DNA from: Paratinospora sagittata
Lineage: Eukaryota; Streptophyta; Magnoliopsida; Ranunculales; Menispermaceae
Direction: 5' to 3'
DNA: 64,000 nt
Assembly: GCA_035771175.1 (NCBI GenBank)
Contig: CM069596.1
Location: 13,163,001 to 13,227,000 of the forward strand
Below, piece after piece: positions 10,076 through 19,287 of this stretch; within the stretch, counting starts at the first letter, position 1, and every line of letters begins with the position of its first letter. The position numbers and the translations under genes are program-made. The notes below the pieces were generated by a model. It was given only the letters and a program-made list of their open reading frames with translations, made no database searches and was not told the DNA's origin.

Positions 10076-11720
10076 CCAAAGTGACCAAACCTTGATTTTT
10101 TGATCAAAAAAAATTTAAAGCATATTCAAACACATAAACTAACTTTGAAAACATTTTAAACATGATTAAAACATAATGAACGAAGATAAACATATGTAAA
10201 ACAATCAATTAATACAAATAAAGCAAGATGATTAAGACGTGTGATACAACATACGTAAACCGATGAAATCCATGCAAAGTTGGTAACATGAGTGCATGAT
10301 TACCAATGATAATATACGTGCATGCATATCTAATAACCTATATGCATGAGAAATAATAATGTATGCATGATTTAGAAAAGATGCATAGTATACTGTGGTT
10401 GGAACAAGTAAGGATTACAACACTAAGATTCAAGACAAGATCATAGACTTAAAGCTCTCGACTCTTCGTGTTTTATTGTTCCACCCACATGCTTTGATAA
10501 GATAGTTGAATCCATTTGACATAGCTAGTTAGCACTGAAACAACTAAGTAAAAGACATTAGTGATCGCAAGGAATGTTGTTTGAAATCATCAAAACAAAA
10601 CCGAGTGAGAGTCATTACATCAACAACTCAATAATACATATTCAAGATTGCTCAATTAAAGTTTTACCTTGCTCATTTATGGCTCAATGGAAGAGAGACT
10701 TTACAACCAAGTTTTACCTTCCTTAAATCAAGATTGCTTAATTAAATGCATTTGATGATGCTTTGAAGAATGTCCAGAAAGTATGCTTGAGAATTTCTTT
10801 TTCAGTCAGCACATCATTATTCTAGGTTTTGAAAATGGAAGAAAAAATTTGATTTTGCAAAACATTCCCTAGGTTTACATTTGTGTCTCTCTTGTGTTTA
10901 AAATGACCGAAGTGCATCTATTTATTGTTTAGAAATTAACACTAGCCATTAGACATAAGAAACTAGTCGTTGGGAGCTCAAAAAATAAATAAAAATACGG
11001 TCATTGGAGTCACGTCTCGACAGTCATTAACGCGCTAGTATACTGTATTAGTGTGCTGGTCGAAGACCCAAGAGACAAACTAAGAAAATGGCTCACTAGC
11101 GCGTTGGCTAACGGCCCAGCTTTCTGGCCAGATTAATCCTGTCAATTGGATTGAACCAGTCTCGTACAAAAACTATTGAAAACTTGGATTTTTGATTTTC
11201 CAACTTTATGAACATGTTTTGAAGGTAAAATATGATTGAAATACATAAAGTTCAATGATTAAAACACTTTAAAATATTTCAAGTAACTTATTTAAGTCCA
11301 TGTTTAAAAACAAGTTAAGTTGAAAGACAAATCAATAAGTTTTGGAAAAACTTGGAAGTATGTGATTTTGACAAAAAAACAAATGCAAGTATGATTCAAA
11401 CAAGTTTAAAATAGTTTAGAAACAAATATGAAACACATTTGGGCCTTGGAAATCCTTTTTAAAGAAAACTAAGTATATGTATGGGTTTTTGAAAATATTG
11501 AGCAACATGAAAGCAAGTAGCTTTACATCCTAATTAATTCTAGACTCATATGACTCTCAACATCTTCTCTTTATCTCAACTCGCCCAAGCTTTGATTTTG
11601 TCTTGATTTAACTTGAGGTTACTTGAGTCTTTATTAGCCTTAGACTCATTTTTTGGTTCTGAAACGTACTTGATAAAATCATTAGCACCAATAGTTATAT
11701 TGTTTGTTGGCCTCAAAACA

Positions 11721-12017
11721 TTTAGGAAAATTCTAAGTGGAAAACCATTTATTTCAACATAAGGCCCATGCCCAATAGTTTTTTTTTTAACCTTTACTCT
11801 TTGGATAGTAATTGAAACCTCTTTTTTTTTTTTTTTGAGGTTTGTCCTTCCCCCATTATTTCCATTGAAGAACTAAGAGGTCTCTTTTCTACTAGGTTGT
11901 AGAAAGAAATCCATAATGTTCTCGTGGCCATGAAAGCTCTAAATTGAAAGTTCCCAAGCTTGATCGTTTCTAGGCAATTTTTTGTCAAAGGAACTAGCAT
12001 GCGGGGGGAGGGGTTTG
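11721..12017 (+). pseudogene. LINE ORF2, fragment 2
   Basis: This is the continuation of the LINE between the copia LTR and element A. It carries the region upstream of the RT fingers: an EELRGLFS-like block near 11860 and an LVAMKALN stretch near 11920, which corresponds to the KAPGPDGF area in intact LINEs. A T-run and stops show decay. The text runs on in the same sense across element A at 33606, sharing the TTTG duplication. Confidence 0.5.
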
Positions 12018-12066
12018 TGTAATACCCTAGGTTTGCACAAAAAAAAAAAATTGTTTGGGTAAACAT

Positions 12067-12101
12067 GCCCGAACGTTCCGGCGCCATTTTTTCTATTTAA
12101 G
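12067..12101 (+). promoter_or_regulatory. LTR palindrome and TATA-like box (element A, 5' LTR)
   Basis: GCCCGAACGTTCCGGC (12067-12082) is followed by CTATTTAAG (12093-12101), then by a C/T-rich stretch typical of a plant LTR transcription start area. The same block occurs at 32282-32316 in the 3' LTR. Confidence 0.6.
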
Positions 12102-12835
12102 AATCCCTCCCCCCTCCTCATTTCTCACACCAAAATCACTTCTCTTTGTGATTTTTCTTCTCTCTTTCACTCATTTTGAGTTTTTGTCTTCTCTTTTGAG
12201 ACTCTCTTTCCGAAACTTTCTGTGCGGTGCAATGCGATTCTGCCTAGGGGAAGGCGCCAGTTTTCAAAGGAGTTTTTATCTGAAAGTGGGGAACGAAACA
12301 TAGGTTTGCGTGTCTTATAACTTTAATTAAAGTTTACATTCATTTATCATTATGTCTACTATTCATTTACTCTACATTATTGCGTATAATGTTCATATTG
12401 TCATACTTATGCCTGATATTTGTAGTTCATGTTCTACACTGTTGTTATGCCGGATTAGTGGTCAATCAGGCTCAACCAGACTTAGTCTTGTTCTTAGTAA
12501 CTTTAAATAGTGAACGGGAGGCAGTGTGCTGCTCTAGACGATTGGTATTTAAGTAGACCTCGTGTCTCACCTCTCAACTGGGGACTGATCTGGTTGGTCT
12601 TATTTGAAAACTATTAGTTTATACAAGTAATACTGAATGTCCTAACCTTGCACATAGTGATACCGACCCTGATAAGGATCACTAGACGTTGCCAAATCCT
12701 GTCTAAATGTTAAGTAAAGACCGGACCAGTTCATGCATTGGCATCATACATAGCACGACCTAGGGACGTATGTAGTTTATGATTCATAGAATAGTTAGAA
12801 GCGATGCTCACTATTCGTTATATTTCTCTGGAGAA

Positions 12836-12967
12836 GGACGTACAATGAGAACTTGGCTACTCTTGGGAAGGGACATCTGTACGTGAATCCAGAGCGTCGT
12901 TCCTGAGGAGGGACGTACAATGAGAACCCGACTACTTCTAGGGAGGGACATCTGTACGTGAACTCAG
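12836..12967 (+). repeat. Two-copy 75-bp repeat in family-1 LTR
   Basis: Each unit starts GGACGTACAATGAGAAC and includes GGGACATCTGTACGTGAA. Two units are present in the LTRs of A and B and in the solo LTR 36181-37410; C and D have only one. GTACGT steps recur within the units. Confidence 0.75.
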
Positions 12968-13395
12968 GCGATGTACAGTCATCAAACCAATACGAGACGA
13001 TGTCATGCATACATAAATATTGGATTGATTATGATGCTCTGATGTGTATTTATGATATTTGATTATGAAGTCTGTTTTATTAATTGTTATATTCACGAAG
13101 TATTTTACCCACTGAGCGCGTAACTCGCCCCGTTGATATCCAAATTTTCAGAGGAGATTAGGGTGGAATGGGTGCAGGTTTTTGGGCCCACATTTTGTAC
13201 CCCTTGTATTATTCATTGGGGATTTTGGGAGAATGTTCCCTTAACTATTTCATTTACAATTATATTCGGAAATTAATGAAATTAGACTTGTACTTAATCG
13301 TGTTTCTGCTAACTCAGCTATCGTTATAATGCATTCGCGCCCCGTCTGTGAGTATCCTGCCGATTTAGGCAGGTTCGGCCGGGTGTGACATTTAA

Positions 13396-13413
13396 TGGTA
13401 TCAGAGAGTAAGG
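13396..13413 (+). other. Primer-binding site with overlapping GTAAG donor-like site (A)
   Basis: TGGTATCAGAG (from 13396) matches the complement of the initiator Met-tRNA 3' end, the usual gypsy primer site, five bases after the LTR. It is followed at once by GTAAGG (13408-13413), a good 5' splice-site match. The primer-site call is firm; the donor role is inference. Confidence 0.78.
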
Positions 13414-13752
13414 TCCACGGCCTGCTCAAGTCCACCAAATTAGGGGAAGAAAATTTTTATTAGATATATATATCTTTAGAACTATATATATATGAATTAT
13501 ATATAGTTGAGATTTATATTAAATATATATCTAGAAAACTATATAGTTTTTATATAGTTTAGATTCAAATATATATATAGTTATGATTGAATATATATAT
13601 ATATATATTGCTAATAGAAATTTGGATTAAATGATGGCATAAACATCAAGAAAAAAATAGAAAATATTGTCTAACGGACAAACCATAAATCTTAAAAATG
13701 TTAGGAATATATTTTGTGTCTTTCACAAATTTATTTTCCTTTCAGCAAAAGA
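13414..13752 (+). other. AT-rich leader of element A
   Basis: This stretch has no gene. It is dominated by TATATATA-rich sequence (13460-13610) and ends in a polypyrimidine tract and AG (TTTATTTTCCTTTCAG, ending 13745) just upstream of the first accessory ORF. This looks like an intron, with GTAAG at the primer site as donor and this AG as acceptor. Element B has the same arrangement. Confidence 0.55.
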
Positions 13753-15339
13753 ATGGCCTAAAGTGAAAGAACAACTTCCGGTAGTAGGGAACCAATTCCC
13801 ATTAGACTCAAGGAATTGTCCAAAAGGGAGTTTATGACTATGAGGAGTATTGACAATAAAGATCTCCGCCTCCGTCCGATCCTTCACCAAAAACTCGCAA
13901 CATTGGAGTGGTTGAACATAACAAAAGTTGAGGGTCACGTCTCCTACAACTTAATGAAATTCTTCTACGAAGCCATGAATTGCGTAGGACTTCAAGAAGA
14001 TGGGATCAGCCCTGTTTTGGAGACAACGGTGAGGGGAACAAAGATTTCTATCAACGTCGAAATTATTGCGCGACTTATGGAGATTCCAATTTGAAGATAG
14101 AATCATTGATCCACACAAACCCCAGACAGTTGCAGAGATCGCAGAGTCCAACGAACAGTTGTTCAATTCCCTAGCCAAAGAGCCATACACCCAATCGACG
14201 TACACCCACCTCCCAAACAACCTCCTTAAACCATCTCTTGCCGGCCTTGAAAAGATCGTATTCGGCAACATCTTGCCAGAAAGGGGGACTAGAGGCACTA
14301 TGTCAAGGGCCCAACTTCTTGTTTTATACTGCATAGAGAAGAAAATTAAGGTCTCCCTACCTCACATCATCATCCAACAAATGTTGAGGGTGATTCAAAA
14401 CCCTTTAAGAAATGATCTCCTCGGCTACGGAGTCTTGATCATGAGGATTCTATATGAGGCAAACGTCAACATTTTTTATGAGTCTTCGAAGCAAATCACT
14501 GAGGCGGTTACAACATCCTCTATCTTCAAGACATATGTTACAAGTGGAGGGGTAACTGACGAGGAAGTATTCGACGCGACTTTGGGAGGAAATGGCAAAA
14601 AAATTAGAGACAAATATAGACGTTGTTACCGAAAAAGTCGACGCAAGATTCCTGTTAGGGAGATACCAAATAATGAGCCAAACCAGAACCCTACGTCAAA
14701 CCTAGCCTCGAATAATGATCCAACCGAGCACCTGTTCTTTGAGAAAGATTTATTTGCCAACCTAAATCAACCTCAACCAAATCAGAATAGACAAGAAGTT
14801 CCAGCAAATCCACCTTCTTGGAACATGCCAACTCACGGCAATACTACGTACCAAAGGTTTCCAACTACTGAGGTACCGTATCGGCCAGTTCCACAAGTTC
14901 TTGTGAACCAACAACAACAAAATTTTGCGGCACCAAATATTGGAAGACAGGACATCCAATGAGCCCATTGTTTCAAAACTTTTCAACCCAAGCATATCCA
15001 AATGTCCAAGGGGTTCTAGTTAGGGAATCCCCTTACAAGTACCCCAAACCTATGAGTCACCCGTACGGCCAATACTTTCCACCAATGCCTACGGCCTACC
15101 ATCTACCTATGGGACAGTCAACCCATCAACCATTGATGGGGCAATCGACTAAACCATTCGAACAGTTAAATGTGATCGTAGCTACTATTGCTCGGATAGA
15201 AGAGACTCAAAATGCTTTGTTAACTCGGATGCAAAACATCAAAGAACAACGAGCAAATTCTCAACCTTCTTCTAGCAGTCTTTTTGTACCTAGCAGGAGG
15301 TCTAGAAGGAGCAATAGTAGGCAGGAAAATCAGGAATAA
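13753..15339 (+). pseudogene. 5' accessory ORF of element A (plant-transposon-protein-domain-like)
   Basis: A sense ORF of about 525 codons lies between the 5' LTR and gag. The ATG at 13753 aligns with the ATG at 39967 in B, but codon 3 is a stop here. Frames change near 14090 and 14950. The N-terminal half has LATLEWLN, LMKFFYEAMNCV, TTVRGTKISINVEIIARLM and LPHIIIQ...LLGYGVLIMRILYEA blocks. These are the pattern of the putative plant transposon protein domain (PF20167-like, by recall). The C-terminal part is Pro/Gln/Asn-rich, then has a helical stretch (EQLNVIVATIARIEETQN) and a basic Ser/Arg end. Its biochemical role is unknown. Its position recalls the ORF1 of Ogre-type elements, but the gag-pol downstream is of chromovirus type. 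Confidence 0.7.
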
Positions 15340-16117
15340 TCACTGGCATTGTAAAAATTTATTTTTATATATGAATGAAATCTTTCGTTTAAAGACTATC
15401 TTTGGTGGGCCGACTTACAACCATTCTTTCTTTTGTATCACTAACTTTAGAGTGGTATGGGACACAACAAAATTTAAGGATACTAAATAAAATATGGAAG
15501 TAAGAAAACCCACGACCTTGTGTGAAAAGAAACATTTGGAGTAAGTTGCATTACTAACATTATCACTAAATTTACACGTATGGGACGAGTAAACTTGGAC
15601 GATACTATTAGTGAACTACTATTCAGCCGATGTTTTATAAAGACTGTGGTCATACAACTTAACTTGGTTGACACCCTTATTACCAAATTCATGTGGTATG
15701 GGACTCACGAATTTGGATAATAATCGAAAAGACTAAGCGAAAGAGTTTGAATACATAAGATTGTGATAGAACGTTAGATCAGGATACTTACCGAGGAAAA
15801 TCTTAGAATTTTTATGACTCGTATGGATTTTCAATGAAATATAAATGTATGTTCACAAAAGCCAGAACCAAAACATTTGAAATACTTGCAAAGTTTTATA
15901 CTTATTATATAAACATTCTAACCTTGTTTTTACACCATGGCCAAACATATGAGGCACATAAGATTCTTTGATTCCTCAACAAAAACCTTACACCATACTT
16001 AGAAAAATAGGTGGTTTTTATTGCAGTACTCTTGAAATTGTTGCTAAGAATACCATAACATTATACTTGGCTACAGTTCATAAATCATGGCTTTATTTTC
16101 TCCTTGCCAGTGAGAAA
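15340..16117 (+). other. Spacer between accessory ORF and gag (A)
   Basis: No ORF is supported here. It carries three loose repeats of a GTATGGGAC...TTTGGA-ATA type near 15457, 15578 and 15692. It ends in TTTATTTTCTCCTTGCCAG (ending 16110), a strong splice-acceptor-like sequence seven bases before the gag ATG at 16118. The equivalent in B is TTTATTTTCTCTTTTCTAG ending 42306. Confidence 0.55.
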
Positions 16118-16317
16118 ATGCAAACTAGGAAGAAATAAAGGCCACGTACTATCCGTCCAGCCGAGGAGGCACCTCCTGAGATACAAAACCAGGAACCGTC
16201 GCCTCCAACGACAGCACAAGCCACCCCCAACACTGCCACTACGTCTGCGTAGGCAGTGCCACCCCAACCCACGACTAAGCGGAAGTCTTTTTCGCCAAAT
16301 TTTCGAGAAGATGAAAG
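16118..16317 (+). pseudogene. gag of element A, N-terminal piece
   Basis: It starts ATGCAAACTAGGAAG, as in B (42314). It encodes a Pro/Gln/Thr-rich N terminus (PAEEAPPEIQNQEP) with stops, for example at codon 7. It is cut by the nested chromovirus at 16318-16322 (the target duplication TAACT) and resumes at 27237. Confidence 0.72.
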
Positions 16318-18009
16318 TAACTTGTGGCGACCCCACGCTCCGGACCACCAACCCCACAAGGAATGGCGTGCGGAATGCCGGGGCGGGACGCCCGACGTAG
16401 GCATCTCCGACCACTCATCAACTCCCATGAGGTGGTTGAGACCCTACGAGCCTTATCTCAAACGACGACATAATATCAAAAGGTACTAAACAAAACTACC
16501 AACCGTATTAATCATCCAAGATAAGAGATAGTCCATAAAAATGAACCATAAATAAAATCATAATCCCTACAGTCCATTAAAATTGACATACACATAAAGT
16601 TCAAAATTGTGGGTACAATTAAAAACCGTCATATGCCCACATGGTCTATCTAACAAATCCCAACTCACCCATACTACAATGTGGTAAGTATTATAATTAC
16701 ATAATCCAAAATATAATACTTCATAATTTAAAACACAGTTCAATCAAAATGCCTCTCAACTCACATCGAGGCTTTGGATTCTCTCGCAGGCAAGGCCCTC
16801 AAGATATAACTACTCCTTTGCCCTTATTCGGGACAGAAGGACCTGAAAGAGGAAAATGAGGGTGAGCCAACGGTGCCCAGTGAATAGAATTCAAATATGC
16901 TATCAATACTCATCAATAAATATCATGTATGCATGTCAATGTGTAGGATGATTAAAAGCTCATAACATATAGATATCAAGCATTTATAATAAGTTTGATG
17001 CAAGTAAAAGCTTATCAATTTGGATCCACATTCCACATGCATTGGGTTACTAGTGCACGTCTATTTCACCGTACCGTTGACCCCAATCTCTTCCTTTCCT
17101 GAAACCCTCCTATGACAAGGTTAAGTCCCCCTATTAGCCAGATAGATGGGCCCAACCAAAGTCATAAGGTTTTCTCAAATCAATGCATCATTCAAAACAT
17201 TAGAACACATTCATGCTTTCAACATACAATATATAAGTGATATGATGACATAAAAGATACAATCATAAATGAAGTCTACTCACAACCAAGCCTCGCGAGA
17301 GTATTTAACCACGCACGACCACCAAACCGAATCAACCCAATCAAGATCCTGAAACATACATCAATATCCTACCATACATCAATTTTTATGCTCAATCACA
17401 TAGACATTACACATCAACCCTAAATCAGCCCACATATAAACAATAGGCCTAAATCCCATCTAATCCCATCATTCAACTCAAATCACATGACTTAGGCCTC
17501 TAAGGCATAGTTCTCATACATAAACCATTCTATTAATCAAAAATACTGATTTTCAATTCCTTTAGGCATAAACAAGCCCAAATTTGGTCACTTGATCACA
17601 AATAGGCCTAACCCATGATATGGTCACAACCACCAAATCAGTAGCATAATCAACCCTAATCATGCTTAATTAAATATAAATTGCATCAATTCATTGATTC
17701 TAGGCCAAAAGCATCAAAAGCCCTAAAATATGAAATTTTCCATACTTAGGCCATATTGTCAATTTACACTAGGTCACCATGTTCAGCCATGTATATCACT
17801 GATTTTGCATCATGGGTTCATCAACAATGGCAACTAGGTCAACATAGTTGACATGCAAGCTATTTGGAAAGGTCTAAGTTCATATTCTAAATTTAGGTCT
17901 AATACAAGCAACCCTACCAATTCTTCATTTACTATTCTGTTCAGATGTATCAATATACCAACAGAAATACGTAATCACTAAATCAACCGTACAGATTGAA
18001 TTATGTGAA

Positions 18010-18540
18010 GAAACAAACCTTCTGTCCAAATATCAGCCCAATCCAACGGTGGATCGAAAAGATATGTATATTTGATGAACAAGTCTCTAATCAGACAATT
18101 TCTCCTTTGCTGCTGCAAATACTCAATCTTAGATGACTATATCACACAAAATACTTAACACATAAACATCTCCACCGTTCAGAATACAGAAATATCAGTT
18201 ATAAACTACATTCCCAAATTTGATATCCCTCCAACGGTAGATTGAGGAGATCTACAAGTTTGAGCGAAACTGTACGAGTAATCCAGACTTTCCGACCAGC
18301 TTTGTTTCAGAGGTTAGATCTCTCAAGAAAAACCTGTAATCAAGCTCTCCACCGTTTCGAATGCAGAAATATCAGTTGTACACTATGTACCCAAATTTTA
18401 TATCCATCCAACGGTAGATTAAGGAGATCTACATGTTTGAGCGAAACGATGCGAGAAATCCAGACTTTTCGACCAGCCTTGTTTGAGTGGTTAGATCTCC
18501 TAGACGAAACCTCTGATCAAGATCTCCACCGACCAGAATA
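18010..18540. repeat. Three degenerate about 180-bp repeats in LTR
   Basis: Each unit contains a CCAACGGTAGAT-type core (18036, 18231, 18408) followed by GAGATCTACAAGTTTGAGC or a variant. The same three units occur in the other LTR near 26022, 26208 and 26386, so the array predates insertion. Confidence 0.75.
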
Positions 18541-18700
18541 AATAACCATAAGCTACGAACTTGCTGACAAATTTTGAGCAAAATTTGACCATATATCCGA
18601 AAGATCCAGCTCTTTGATGAAAATGTCGCAGAGATCTTCCTCCTGCAACTCCCTCCTTCTTTATCTTCTTTTCTTTCTCTTCTTTTTTTTCCTTTCTCTC

Positions 18701-18855
18701 CACTCACCTCTTTCTAGCACTTCCTTGATTCCCTCCTCCACTCACCTCACTTTCTAGCACATTCTTCGATTCTCTCCTCCACTCACCTCATTTTCTAGCA
18801 CATTCTTGGATTCTCTCCTCCACTCACCTCACTTTCTAGCACATTCTTGGATTAG
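18701..18855. repeat. 41-bp tandem repeat, 4 copies
   Basis: Units start CACTCACCTC and include TTTCTAGCACATTCTTGG, at 18701, 18739, 18780 and 18821. The partner LTR has three units (26695, 26732, 26773). Copy number has therefore changed by one since insertion, or differed through template slippage during reverse transcription. Confidence 0.85.
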
Positions 18856-19274
18856 AGAAGTGGGCATGGGACACTTGTCCACTTTCATGCACCAACCTTC
18901 ACTTGTGTTGGCCTCATACTACCCATACCAACCACATGTACTTTAACCAATCTCATGCTTCCATGTATTTTAACTGTTCAATCCATTTAATACACCAAAT
19001 TTTCATTCTCATTTATCTTTTTATTCAATCAATCCTAACCCATATCAATTCATGGTTTAATGGGCCCATGAATAATAACATATGCATTATACTTTAATTT
19101 AACATGACCCATATACACTTTATGATACACATATTTATATAAATTATCAAGCATCAACTATACAAACATTAAACAACCATCAAACAAACACCAAACATAT
19201 CAAGACAACACATAGAGTTTGGGCAAAATGCAATTGGGTTATGGGCTATATGAAATAATTTTCAGGGCATCACA

Positions 19275-19287
19275 TCACACCCACCTT
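19275..19287 (-). other. Polypurine tract of nested chromovirus
   Basis: On the minus strand AAGGTGGGTGTGA lies directly before the LTR start TGTGATGCCC. The polyprotein stop codon overlaps its start, a compact arrangement usual in this lineage. Confidence 0.75.

Larger units (their letters stand above)
8394..10597 (-). mobile_element. Copia LTR (inner, 2204 bp)
   Basis: In minus-strand sense it runs TGTTTTGATGATTTCAAAC...ATACTGGGTCAACA. It is the same LTR family as 37417-49281 on the plus strand: both have the GGAACGCGTTCCT-type motif cluster, a 36-38 bp tandem array and the motif GTAGTGGAGTAGGTTC...GAACCAAACCACTATAAATC. No coding sequence is seen, and no matching flanking duplication is visible (GCTCA left, AAACC right), so it may be one surviving end of a larger insertion. 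Confidence 0.68.
7887..11720 (-). mobile_element. Copia LTR (outer), split by a second copia LTR
   Basis: In minus-strand sense it starts TGTTTTGAGGCCAACAAAC (11720) and ends CCCCCCTCTTGGGTGTCCAACA (7887). The C-run plus CTCTTGG end is typical of plant Ty1/copia (SIRE/Tork-type) LTRs. Subtracting the inner LTR (8394-10597) leaves about 1630 bp, close to the related LTR at 60693-62442. No exact 5-bp target duplication is seen (TAAGG on the left, TTTAGG on the right), but LINE coding sequence continues across it. It holds no coding sequence. Confidence 0.68.
12018..13390 (+). repeat. 5' LTR of element A (1373 bp)
   Basis: It runs TGTAATACCCTAGG...CCGGGTGTGACA. In order it contains an A-run, the palindrome-plus-TATA block (12067-12101), a pyrimidine-rich presumed start region (12105-12210), and a two-copy repeat (12836-12967). 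It pairs with 32230-33605 and resembles the LTRs of B, C and D and the solo LTR 36181-37410. Confidence 0.9.
16323..19274 (-). repeat. 3' LTR of nested chromovirus (2952 bp)
   Basis: On the plus strand it starts TGTGGCGACCCC and ends GGGCATCACA. Noncoding. It contains a three-copy repeat (about 18010-18540) and a 41-bp tandem array (18701-18855). The open frames inside it (for example 18242-18541) are by-products of these repeats. Confidence 0.92.

Noticed and set aside
12055..12303. 82-codon frame downstream of a promoter-like block, with a near copy at 32156-32518
   Set aside because: It lies in the LTR start region and overlaps palindrome and TATA. It is not kept open in other family-1 LTRs.
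18242..18541. 99-codon open frame with internal protein repeat, with a twin at 26220-26522
   Set aside because: It is the translation of the about 180-bp LTR repeat, present in both LTRs of the nested element. There is no coding signal.
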